A stretch of DNA of 64,000 nucleotides from JBAOHV01 sp037045265 (lineage in GTDB: Bacteria > Actinomycetota > Acidimicrobiia > Acidimicrobiales > Microtrichaceae), in the NCBI GenBank assembly GCA_037045265.1, contig JBAOHV010000004.1, forward strand, positions 186,001-250,000. Reading direction: 5' to 3'. Under the pieces are notes generated by a model, which was given only the letters and a program-made list of their open reading frames with translations, did not search any database and was not told the DNA's origin. Position numbers and translations under genes: made by a program. This document shows positions 44,392 to 51,929 of the stretch, one piece after another (within the stretch, counting starts at the first letter, position 1; every line of letters starts with the position of its first letter).

Positions 44392-45834
44392 GTGAACCAC
44401 GACTTCCGCGGACCGTTCAGCGACGGACCACCCGCATCGGCGCTCATCGTCGACGAACCGCCTCTCGCGGGATTCCGCATGGCCGACGTGAGGCGGATGA
44501 TCACCGCGGCTGCCGTTCTCTCGTGGTCGGTGCTCGCTGCGCTCGGGCGGAGGGTTCTGCGCAGACAGGACAGCTCGATCGTCGAGGCAGCCTGCAACGG
44601 CCTGGTCGACGGGTTCATCCGTCTGGGTCCGACGTTCGTCAAGGGCGGACAGATCATCGCCAGCTCCGGCAGCATGTTCCCCCCTGTGCTGGCCGATGCA
44701 GCTCGCAGATGCCTTGACGAGGTGCCGGCGTTCCCGGTCGAATCCGTCCGCGAGACGATCGCCGGCGACCTGGGTGCACCGGTGGAGCAGATCTTCGCGT
44801 CGTTCGACGACGAGCCGCTCTCCGCCGCATCGATCGGCCAGGTGCACGCCTGCACACTCCGCGATGGCCGCTGCGGTGTGGTCAAGGTGCAGCGTCCCGA
44901 CATCCGCGATCAGATGGCTACCGACCTGCGCAACATGTACCGGATCGCCGGGCTGATCGAACGCACCCCGTGGGGCCGCACCTCGGGTGCCCGCGGGATC
45001 ATCCGCGACCTGCACGCGGTCACGTTCCGGGAGCTGAACCCTGCACTCGAGGCATACCAGCAGGACCTGTTCCGCTCGAACATCTGGGCGTTCGGAGACA
45101 ACAGCCGCGTGACTGCGCCCGAGGTCTACTGGGACCACTGCGGCCCGCGCATCATCTGCATGGAACGCGTCAGCGGGATCGCCATGGACCGCTTCGACGA
45201 CCTCGCCGCTCGGGGTGTCGACGGGCAGTCGGTGCTGCGCAGGGGGGCCAAGGTCTGGGCCGAGTCGGCGATGGTGCACGGACCGTTCCACGGCGACATG
45301 CACGCCGGCAACATCTGGGTCCTCGACGACGGCCGCGGCTGCTACCTGGACTTCGGGATCATGGGAGAGCTGTCACCCGAGTGGCGCGACGTCCTCAAGG
45401 ACCTCTTCTACACGTGCGCTTTCGACCAGGACTTCACCCGGGTCGCGAAGGCGTACAGGGCAGTGGGCGCGATCCCTGCCGACATGGGCACCGACGAGGA
45501 GCTCGGGATGTTCCTCAACATGGTCCTCGCCCCGATGCTCAACGACGGATTCGCCAGCATCGACATCGCCGTGCTCGTCGCTCAGTCCCTGGAGATGCTC
45601 AAGACGTACCGGGCTTCCGTACCCCAGGAGCTGGCGCTGATCGCCAAGCAGCTCCTCTACATAGACCGCTTCACCAAGTTCCTGGCACCCGAGTACTCGA
45701 TCACCACTGATCCGTACATCATGAAGAACGTCTTCCCTGAGCAGGCCCGGGCGAAGGCGGAGGAGCTCGGTGTGGTGCTCGATGACACGGATCCGGCCTT
45801 CGAGCTGGGCGTCGGCACGAGGGCCGTCGACTGA
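44392..45834 (+). CDS. ABC1/UbiB-family atypical kinase
   Basis: 480 residues of the ADCK/UbiB family, which assists lipid-quinone or other isoprenoid lipid metabolism, usually at the membrane. Family motifs: GPTFVKGGQIIASS (KxGQ), SAASIGQVHACTLRDG, VVKVQRPDI with the ATP-binding Lys, ICMERVSGI, HGPFHGDMHAGNIWV (catalytic HxDxHxxN) and YLDFGIMG (DFG). Start GTG 44392. It divides folE from hpt, where other actinobacteria have ftsH, and is the only plus-strand gene between 33.4 and 48.9 kb. It may relate to the polyprenyl synthase of the same window (menaquinone), an inference. Confidence 0.92.
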   Translation: MNHDFRGPFSDGPPASALIVDEPPLAGFRMADVRRMITAAAVLSWSVLAALGRRVLRRQDSSIVEAACNGLVDGFIRLGPTFVKGGQIIASSGSMFPPVLADAARRCLDEVPAFPVESVRETIAGDLGAPVEQIFASFDDEPLSAASIGQVHACTLRDGRCGVVKVQRPDIRDQMATDLRNMYRIAGLIERTPWGRTSGARGIIRDLHAVTFRELNPALEAYQQDLFRSNIWAFGDNSRVTAPEVYWDHCGPRIICMERVSGIAMDRFDDLAARGVDGQSVLRRGAKVWAESAMVHGPFHGDMHAGNIWVLDDGRGCYLDFGIMGELSPEWRDVLKDLFYTCAFDQDFTRVAKAYRAVGAIPADMGTDEELGMFLNMVLAPMLNDGFASIDIAVLVAQSLEMLKTYRASVPQELALIAKQLLYIDRFTKFLAPEYSITTDPYIMKNVFPEQARAKAEELGVVLDDTDPAFELGVGTRAVD

Positions 45835-45844
45835 TCCCGCCCTC

Positions 45845-46420
45845 CTAGTCGCAGTCGGGCTCGTAGACGGCCAGGTAGCGCAGGTTCCGGAACCGCTCCG
45901 AGGCATCCAACCCGTAGCCGACGACGAAGTCGCCCGGGATGGTGAATCCGACGTAGCGCACGCCGAGCCCATCGAGGTCGGCCGATTCGCGTGCCAGGAG
46001 CGTGCACACCTCGAGACTCGCCGGGCCCCGGGCCTCGAGGCTCCGACGCAGGTACCGCAGCGTCAGTCCGGTGTCGACGATGTCCTCGACGAGGATCACG
46101 TCGCGATCGTTCAGATCGACGTCGAGGTCCTTGACGAGTCGCACCACGCCGGAGGTCCGCGTCGAGGAGCCGTAGGACGACACGGCGATGAAGTCGATCT
46201 CGACCGGCAGGTCGATGGCGAATGCCAGATCGGTCAGGAATGCGTAGGCACCGCGGAGGACGCACACGAGCAGCGGGCGCTTGCCGGCGTAGTCGGTGGT
46301 GATCTCGTCGCCGATCTCACGGATCCGTGCCGTGAGCTGCTCCTCGGTCAGCAGCACCCGAGAGAGCTCGAGCTCAGATGCCAGGTTTGGTTGGTCCGAT
46401 CCCGCGCGGTCGTCACTCAT
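45845..46420 (-). CDS. hpt: Hypoxanthine phosphoribosyltransferase
   Basis: Purine salvage: hypoxanthine or guanine plus PRPP to IMP/GMP. 191 residues with ELSRVLLTEEQLTARIREIG, LVCVLRGAYAF, the flexible-loop SYGSSTRTSG and the PRPP-binding VILVEDIVDTGLTLRYL. Its ATG lies 8 bases inside the end of tilS, the conserved tilS-hpt pairing. Confidence 0.96.
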   Translation of the reverse strand: MSDDRAGSDQPNLASELELSRVLLTEEQLTARIREIGDEITTDYAGKRPLLVCVLRGAYAFLTDLAFAIDLPVEIDFIAVSSYGSSTRTSGVVRLVKDLDVDLNDRDVILVEDIVDTGLTLRYLRRSLEARGPASLEVCTLLARESADLDGLGVRYVGFTIPGDFVVGYGLDASERFRNLRYLAVYEPDCD

Positions 46421-47375
46421 CGTCAGATGACGTTAGCCCCGGGCTCTCCGTCGACCCACTCCGATCGGGATCGGGCGGAACCAGCGTGAGGCGACCGGCG
46501 CTACGGGTGACCCTCCAACCGCCGACCACGTCGCACGACCGCGACTCGCCGGACGCGACCCGAAGGACCCTGCCGATCGCCTCCCGGCCGGGCGGGTAGG
46601 CCATAGCTGTGCATTCCATCCACCATGCCCGGAAGGCCGCCGATGCCACCGCTGGCGGTGCCGCCGACAGGGCCTCGGCGGCCGTCGGATCCAGTTCGGC
46701 CGCCGCTTCTGCGATCAGCTCGGCGTCCTCTCCCGCCAGATCCGCCAGGCGGCACAGCAAGGGGACGACGTCGCGGCCAGCAACGTCGTCGAGCAGCGGT
46801 AGGACCTCGCGGCGCACACGGTTGCGGGTGAACCTCGGCGAGGTGTTGGTCGGGTCCACCAGCGGATCCACTCCCAGGTGCTCACACAGGGCGACGGTCT
46901 CGGCGCGGCGTAGGTCCAGCAGCGGGTGGGTCGCTCGATCCATCGCTGCGAGGCCCGAAGGGCCTGTGCCGCGCAGGATGCGCAGGAGAACGGTCTCGGC
47001 CAGGTCGTCGGCGGTGTGGCCGTAGAGAGCATCGTCGGGGAGAACTCCCCGACGAGCCTCCCGTGCACGCGCCTCGAGGTTCGGCCCCTCGGAGACCACG
47101 ACGCGAGCCGAGCTCGCTCGGGCCCCCCACCGGGTAGCGATGGTGGCGACGACCTCGCCGTCGGTGCAGCTGGCCTCCCGTAGACCGTGATCGACGTGGA
47201 ACGCGGTGACATCGAGCGACGAGGCGACAGCCAGGGCGAGGAGCGCGGTCGAGTCGGCGCCCCCGGACACCGCGCACGTGACAGTCGAGCCCGGCGGAGG
47301 GAAGTGGCAGCGGGCCAGCAGGCGCTGCATCACCGGATCGTCGGCACTCGGCCGGAGGGTACGAGCGGGGTTCAC
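46413..47375 (-). CDS. tilS: tRNA(Ile)-lysidine synthase
   Basis: Modifies C34 of tRNA-Ile(CAU) to lysidine using ATP and lysine. 320 residues, the short actinobacterial form. The PP-loop CAVSGGADSTALLAL (SGGxDS) is followed by HVDHGLR, GHTADDLAETVLLRILRGTG and DPTNTSPRFTRNRVRREVLPLL. It overlaps hpt by 8 bases; the DUF2342 gene lies 52 bases upstream. Confidence 0.95.
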   Translation of the reverse strand: MNPARTLRPSADDPVMQRLLARCHFPPPGSTVTCAVSGGADSTALLALAVASSLDVTAFHVDHGLREASCTDGEVVATIATRWGARASSARVVVSEGPNLEARAREARRGVLPDDALYGHTADDLAETVLLRILRGTGPSGLAAMDRATHPLLDLRRAETVALCEHLGVDPLVDPTNTSPRFTRNRVRREVLPLLDDVAGRDVVPLLCRLADLAGEDAELIAEAAAELDPTAAEALSAAPPAVASAAFRAWWMECTAMAYPPGREAIGRVLRVASGESRSCDVVGGWRVTRSAGRLTLVPPDPDRSGSTESPGLTSSDDE

Positions 47376-47427
47376 CTGCTGCTGGACGAGGTGGCCGCGT
47401 GGATGCGCCGGCGGCTCACCGGTGCGT

Positions 47428-48486
47428 TCATGCCACCTCGCTCATGCGTCGCAGCCATACAGCCGGGTCGCGGATCTCGTGCAGCGTCGGCAGGTTCGCC
47501 GGACGCTCGAACGCGCGGTTCAACAACGAGGGCCCACCGGCGGCCTCGACCTGTGCGATGAACTTCTCGCCCTGTTCGTACTGGGCGAGCTTGGCTTCGA
47601 GCCCGATGACGCGTTGCAACAGACGAGTCGCCAGGTTCATCTCCTTGCGCCTCGACCGAAGGACCCGAGCGAAGCGGTCGGCGCTCGGAACCTGGTCGAC
47701 TGCTGCCCGGTCCATGGTGACGTCCCCGTGCCCCTCGAGCAGACTCATCAGCCCTCCGACGCGGTCCATGGCGTCGCGCTGTTCGGGACTGGCGAACAGC
47801 GCCACGACGCCGCCGTCCTCGAGAGGGTTCGTCCAGGTACGGGCAGCATCTGCCAGTCGACCAACCGCGGTGAAGATCCTCGTCGGGTCGGGCTCAGCCG
47901 CGCCCATGAGCTCCTCGACCAGCCCCAGGAAGTAGGGGCGGAGCCACGGAACACCTGTGAACTGCGTGCGGTGGGTCACCTCGTGAAGTGCCACCCAGAG
48001 TCTGAACTCCCGGGGAGGAAAGCCGTGACGTTTCTCGAGCGAGAGGATGTTCGGCCCAACGTAGTAGACGAGATCCTGCTCCTCGGGGTCCTCATCCTCC
48101 AGCACCAGCAGGTCGTACTGGCCGAGGACCCTTGTGGACATCCAGCCCAGCAGCCCCCCCAGCTCCACCGCGGCGATTCGCCCCGACAACATGCTGGCCG
48201 GCCCACCGGATAGCTCCTCCAGCCTGCCCAGCACGGGGCGTAGCAGCCGCTGGTAGGACGCCAGGTTCGCACGGACCCAGGCGTTGCGATCCACGACCCT
48301 GGCCCGCGCGTCGCCCGCCGCGGAGGTGATGCCGGTCTCTGCCTCCACGTAGTGCTGTGCCCGGCTGGTCAGCTCTGCGAAGTCCCGGGTCATCCCCGCA
48401 GCGTGATACGACGAAGCGAACGGATCGCTCCCCGACAGCCGCGCTGCGACCTGTTCGGCCAACGCCCAGTCGACCGTGTCCCCCAT
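47428..48486 (-). CDS. DUF2342 zinc-dependent metalloprotease-like protein
   Basis: 352 residues of a mostly actinobacterial family (zinc-dependent metalloprotease, earlier labelled F420 biosynthesis-associated). The core holds LGQYDLLVLEDED, YYVGPNI and ALHEVTHRTQFTGVPWLR, with the zincin HEVTH motif at residues 168-172; a downstream EGHGDVTMD probably supplies the third ligand. Substrate unknown. The neighbours tilS and hpt are the same as in mycobacteria. Confidence 0.9.
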   Translation of the reverse strand: MGDTVDWALAEQVAARLSGSDPFASSYHAAGMTRDFAELTSRAQHYVEAETGITSAAGDARARVVDRNAWVRANLASYQRLLRPVLGRLEELSGGPASMLSGRIAAVELGGLLGWMSTRVLGQYDLLVLEDEDPEEQDLVYYVGPNILSLEKRHGFPPREFRLWVALHEVTHRTQFTGVPWLRPYFLGLVEELMGAAEPDPTRIFTAVGRLADAARTWTNPLEDGGVVALFASPEQRDAMDRVGGLMSLLEGHGDVTMDRAAVDQVPSADRFARVLRSRRKEMNLATRLLQRVIGLEAKLAQYEQGEKFIAQVEAAGGPSLLNRAFERPANLPTLHEIRDPAVWLRRMSEVA

Positions 48487-48507
48487 GGTCCGGCGTCGCC
48501 CCCGTCG

Positions 48508-48669
48508 TCAGCTGTCGTTGCTGGGGTAGCGGGTCTTGGTGACCCTCAGCGCGTAGAGGCCGAGCACCGTCACGACGGCGAGCACCGCGCCGGCGGCGAT
48601 GGGAACGGCGAGCCAGAAGTGCCAGACCTTGTCTGCGAACAACATGGTGGCGAGTGTAGGTCCGCTCAT
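48508..48669 (-). CDS. Small single-pass membrane protein
   Basis: 53 residues if started at ATG 48669 (45 from ATG 48645). A single hydrophobic helix (FWLAVPIAAGAVLAVVTVLGLYAL) is flanked by Trp/Lys, with a basic tail RVTKTRYPSND. No motif is recognised. It starts 36 bases after a small zinc-ribbon gene and ends 22 bases before the DUF2342 gene, all on the same strand. The ribosome site is weak. Confidence 0.6.
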   Translation of the reverse strand: MSGPTLATMLFADKVWHFWLAVPIAAGAVLAVVTVLGLYALRVTKTRYPSNDS

Positions 48670-48704
48670 GTCGCCCGGCACAGCCGGGCCCGCACGCCGA
48701 TCTG

Positions 48705-48854
48705 TCAATCAGCCTTGTGGGAGTGATCTCGGCTCTGTCCGGCGCCGTTGCTGTAGTAGTCCTGCCTGCGGATCCAAGTTCCGCAGCGCGGGCACTTGCT
48801 CGCGGCGCCAGCGCAAAGACCCCGACAGTGGCTGCACCCCGTTGTGCTGCTCAT
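48705..48854 (-). CDS. Small zinc-ribbon-like protein, 49 residues
   Basis: Short reading frame MSSTTGCSHCRGLCAGAAS followed by KCPRCGTWIRRQDYYSNGAG and a His/Lys tail. Two CxxC pairs (CSHC and CPRC) plus one extra Cys make a compact zinc ribbon. A strong GGAGG ribosome site lies 7 bases before ATG 48854, which supports it as a real gene. Possible roles are nucleic-acid or protein binding; none can be assigned. Confidence 0.65.
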   Translation of the reverse strand: MSSTTGCSHCRGLCAGAASKCPRCGTWIRRQDYYSNGAGQSRDHSHKAD

Positions 48855-48966
48855 GGCCGTACCTCCGTTGTGGAACCTCCCGGCGACGGTGCCGGGACTG
48901 CTCCCCCTCCAGTGAACCGGTTCCGGACCCCGGACACAACGCGACCCACGAGAAGCACCGCGACGG

Positions 48967-48972
48967 TACGGT
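48967..48972 (+). promoter_or_regulatory. -10 box (TACGGT) of a leaderless DUF2277 transcript
   Basis: TACGGT, 7 bases, then ATG 48980. There is no ribosome site and no clear -35. The spacing matches the boxes before crp, bfd and the polyprenyl synthase gene. Confidence 0.35.
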
Positions 48973-48979
48973 CGACACC

Positions 48980-49234
48980 ATGTGCCGCAACATCACTCCC
49001 CTGCGAGGACTCGCCCCTCCCGCCACACGACAGGAGATCGAGGCTGCCGCCTTGCAGTACGTCCGCAAGGTGGGTGCGCTCTCGACGATCAGCGCCGCGA
49101 ACGCTGCCGCCGTGGACGCCGCTGTTCAGGAGATCTCGGATGTGACCGAACGCCTGCTGGGCGACCTTCCCCAACGACGCCAACCGCCGAAGGTAGACCC
49201 TCCGCTGCGCCGACTGGCCCGAGCCGAGACCTGA
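48980..49234 (+). CDS. DUF2277 family protein
   Basis: 84 residues with the family's characteristic beginning MCRNITPLRGLAPPATRQEIEAAALQYVRKV and a helical remainder (AAVDAAVQEISDVTERLL). Function unknown; the family is small, soluble and widespread in Actinobacteria. It starts at ATG 48980, 7 bases after a TACGGT box. It converges with the gene for a surface protein, 16 bases from its stop. Confidence 0.85.
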   Translation: MCRNITPLRGLAPPATRQEIEAAALQYVRKVGALSTISAANAAAVDAAVQEISDVTERLLGDLPQRRQPPKVDPPLRRLARAET

Positions 49235-49250
49235 AGCTCCGGGGCTCCGG

Positions 49251-50033
49251 TCAGGCTTCGGTCAAGCCGCGGCGACGAGCGACGAGCAACAACACGGTGC
49301 CGGCCAACAGCGACGCCGCGCCCAGGAGCAGGCCGGTCGTCGAGTTGGACCCGGTCAGCGCGAGCTTCGCCGGCGCGTCGGCTGCCACCACGTCGGCGTT
49401 GTCGACCGGGACTGTCGTCTCGGCGGCGACCTGTACGGGCGCGGTCGAGCTGGGCACCGGGAGCGTCGTCGAGGCGAGGACCTCAGGGACCGTGCTCGAC
49501 GTCGGAGCAGCGGTGGTCGAGGTCGTCGCCGGGTTGCATCCGGGGTTGCCGAAGTGCTGGTAGGACGTGTCGACGTCGAACGGGAACAGCAGTGGTCCGT
49601 GCCAAGGCCCTGTCGGCGCTATCTGCTGTGGAGTCTCTCCGCTCAGCACGTCGAACTGGACGGGGTCACATCCCTTCTCGAAGGCGATCTCGGTGACACC
49701 GGCGCCGTCGATGGTGAAGGGAACGACTTCCACGAGCGTCTGGGGCCACTGCTCGCCGTTGCCCGGCATGGCATAGACGACAGCCTTGGCCTCGATCGGC
49801 GTGCACGGTGCCGCCGCTGCACGGACGATCAGGGTGAAGGCATCAGCATCGTTGCGCAGCGCGCGGGTCAGCCCCAGCGAACCTGGGCTGCAGGGGAGGT
49901 CCGACTCCGCAGGTGTCTGCTCGATCGTGATCGCACTGAGGGTCTGGGCGCCGGCGACCGTCGCAAGGGTCATGGGGACCGCCACGGCGGCGAGGAGCGC
50001 TGCGGCCAAGCGCCGCCTGTGAATTGCAATCAT
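49251..50033 (-). CDS. Secreted surface protein with LAxTG sortase signal
   Basis: 260 residues. Signal peptide (HRRRLAAALLAAVAVPMTLATVAGAQ), a beta-rich domain of about 140 residues with two or three Cys pairs, a Thr/Ser/Pro-rich stalk, then LALTGSNSTTG, a hydrophobic helix and RRRGLTEA. The C-terminal layout is a cell-wall sorting signal of the LAxTG type recognised by class E sortases. No sortase gene is in the window. A GGGAGG site precedes ATG 50033. The domain itself is not recognised. Confidence 0.82.
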   Translation of the reverse strand: MIAIHRRRLAAALLAAVAVPMTLATVAGAQTLSAITIEQTPAESDLPCSPGSLGLTRALRNDADAFTLIVRAAAAPCTPIEAKAVVYAMPGNGEQWPQTLVEVVPFTIDGAGVTEIAFEKGCDPVQFDVLSGETPQQIAPTGPWHGPLLFPFDVDTSYQHFGNPGCNPATTSTTAAPTSSTVPEVLASTTLPVPSSTAPVQVAAETTVPVDNADVVAADAPAKLALTGSNSTTGLLLGAASLLAGTVLLLVARRRGLTEA

Positions 50034-50168
50034 CGGTGTTCCCTCCCGGAAGCCAGCGTCGCGACGCGCAGCCAGCGTCGAACGGTGCGACATGGTAGTA
50101 CCCGCTTCGCACAACATTCGAAGCTGTGACCCCTTTCGGCCACATGGCACATCGGCACGGGGCTGAGG

Positions 50169-50196
50169 TTGGGAGGCCCTCACGCGGCGATACGCT
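50169..50196 (+). promoter_or_regulatory. Promoter of the Wzz-like gene: TTGGGA, 16 bases, TACGCT
   Basis: The -35 and -10 lie about 43 bases before ATG 50239. A GAGG ribosome site at 50225-50228 fits a normal leader. Confidence 0.45.
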
Positions 50197-50238
50197 GGGC
50201 TCGGAAGCGGATCCGACCCCCTGATGAGGTGACACTGC

Positions 50239-51867
50239 ATGGAGCTCCCATTCCTGCTGAGCGCGATGCGCCGCTACATCTGGGTGGTCGTACTGGGTGC
50301 CTTGCTGGGAGCGCTCCCCGGGATCGCGTTGGCGATGACCGCGAGCGAGTACTACGAGTCCCGGGCCGTGTTGCTGATCGCTCCACCCACCGACGCTCGC
50401 TCGTTGGCCCCCGTAGCAGCCGATCCAGATCGGTATCTCGCTGGTGAGCTGAGCGTGCTCGAGTCGTACTCCGACCAGGTCGCCGAGCAGCTCGATGACG
50501 TATCAGCCGGGGAAGTGGGAGCGTCGGTCAGCTTCGAGCAGCAGCCCGACACCGACGTCGTCGTCGTGGTGGCTCGGGCCGACAGCGCCAGGGAGGCGCA
50601 GCAGATCGCCCAGACGTACACCGACGTGTACTTCGAGGGACTCCGAGCCCAGCTGGCGAGTGTCCGCGCTCCCGAACTGGCCGAACTCGAGGCCCAGATG
50701 GCGGAGGTCCAGACACAGCTGACAGACGTGGACGCACGGATCGAACAGGCTCTCGCCCCCTACAGGGACAGAACAGCCGTCCCCACGGTCGAACAGGTCG
50801 CACCCGCACTGGCATCCGAGAAGGAGCTCCTCGTCACCCGCTACAACGAGCTGAGCACCTCCCACAGCGAACTCGGCGCCGGCCTCCAGGCATCCAGTCG
50901 GGTGGTCCGTGACGCGACCCTGCCCACCGAGGCGAGTGCTTCCTCGGGCAAGGCACTGGTTCTGATCGGTTCGATCGTCGGAGCGTTCTTGGGGACCGTA
51001 ATCGCCGTTGCCCTCGCCCGCTTCTCACGCAACGTGCTCGACACCGAGCAGGCCGAGGAGATCCTCGGTCAGCCCGTGGTCGGCGCCATGCCAGTTCGCC
51101 CCGAGATCGACGACGACCCGGCATCCATGCTCGCTGCTCCGGACCAGCGGGCAGCGGGCTTCCTGTCGACGCTCGCCGTCCGTGTCGAGGCAGCAGCAGG
51201 AGCTGACGATGCTCTGAGCGTGCTGGTGGCCAGCACAGGCCCGGGTGCGGGCGCGTCCACGCTTGCCGCCTCGTTGGCACGACAGATCGCAGCATCAGGT
51301 CCTCGGGTGCTGCTCGTAGATGCCGACCGACGACACCCCGAGATCGGCCTTCTCGCGACCCGGGGCTCACGCCGCCGTGACGGGCGCAACTTCGCCACAC
51401 TCGCCCCCAACCTCCAGGTCTGCTCCCTGGGAGACCTGCTGCCGGGTACCAGTGAGCGCGACACGACCAGGATGTTCGATGCCACCGCCGTCATCTCCAA
51501 GGCGACCGCCGAGGCAGACGTCGTCATCTTCGACGGTGGAGCGCTGATGGATTCAGCCTCGACCGTGCAGCTCAGCCGAGCCTGCAGCCTGACCGTGCTT
51601 GCGCTGGCAGAACACCTGCCGGTGAAGCAACTCGTCATCGCCGCCGAGGAGCTGTCCAACAGGCGGGTCCTGCCGGTGTGGATGCCCGAGCCGCCGTCAC
51701 GTCGGCGTCGCTCGAGCAAGCCCCGACCACCTGCACCCGTGGCCGTCAGGGAGACGCATTCATCGCCTCCCCCCGCCGCATGGTCGCCGCATGGCCGCGG
51801 CGACAGCGCGGGAGCCGCGCCCGAGGCCTCAGCTTCGCCCACCCAGGCCGGCTCGAAACGGTCCTGA
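50239..51867 (+). CDS. Wzz-type chain-length/BY-kinase-like protein with degenerate Walker A
   Basis: 542 residues. N-terminal Wzz domain between two membrane helices (about residues 12-33 and 238-260) with a coiled extracytoplasmic part (ELEAQMAEVQTQLTDVDARI). It is followed by a cytoplasmic BY-kinase-like domain (residues 300-480). In kinases Walker A reads GPGEGKST; here it is GPGAGAST (334-341), with the Lys replaced by Ala, while Walker A' (LLVDADRR) is kept. ATP use is therefore doubtful. There is no Tyr cluster; the tail is Pro/Ser/Arg-rich. Such proteins govern the length or export of a surface polysaccharide, in keeping with the flippase at 63.5 kb. Confidence 0.85.
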   Translation: MELPFLLSAMRRYIWVVVLGALLGALPGIALAMTASEYYESRAVLLIAPPTDARSLAPVAADPDRYLAGELSVLESYSDQVAEQLDDVSAGEVGASVSFEQQPDTDVVVVVARADSAREAQQIAQTYTDVYFEGLRAQLASVRAPELAELEAQMAEVQTQLTDVDARIEQALAPYRDRTAVPTVEQVAPALASEKELLVTRYNELSTSHSELGAGLQASSRVVRDATLPTEASASSGKALVLIGSIVGAFLGTVIAVALARFSRNVLDTEQAEEILGQPVVGAMPVRPEIDDDPASMLAAPDQRAAGFLSTLAVRVEAAAGADDALSVLVASTGPGAGASTLAASLARQIAASGPRVLLVDADRRHPEIGLLATRGSRRRDGRNFATLAPNLQVCSLGDLLPGTSERDTTRMFDATAVISKATAEADVVIFDGGALMDSASTVQLSRACSLTVLALAEHLPVKQLVIAAEELSNRRVLPVWMPEPPSRRRRSSKPRPPAPVAVRETHSSPPPAAWSPHGRGDSAGAAPEASASPTQAGSKRS

Positions 51868-51921
51868 CCACACGCGATCCTGACCACACGCGATCCTGAC
51901 CACACGCGATCCTGACCACAC
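51862..51921. repeat. Tandem 16-base repeat, 3.75 copies
   Basis: TCCTGACCACACGCGA repeated without a mismatch, spanning the stop codon of the Wzz-like gene and filling the gap to the convergent PKS gene, whose stop lies 8 bases further on. Each unit contains a TGA. It has no dyad symmetry, so it is not an obvious terminator. Confidence 0.95.
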
Positions 51922-51929
51922 TGCAGACT

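Noticed and set aside
51862..51921. Possible CRISPR or att site
   Set aside because: The units are contiguous, with no spacers, no integrase or tRNA nearby and no dyad symmetry.
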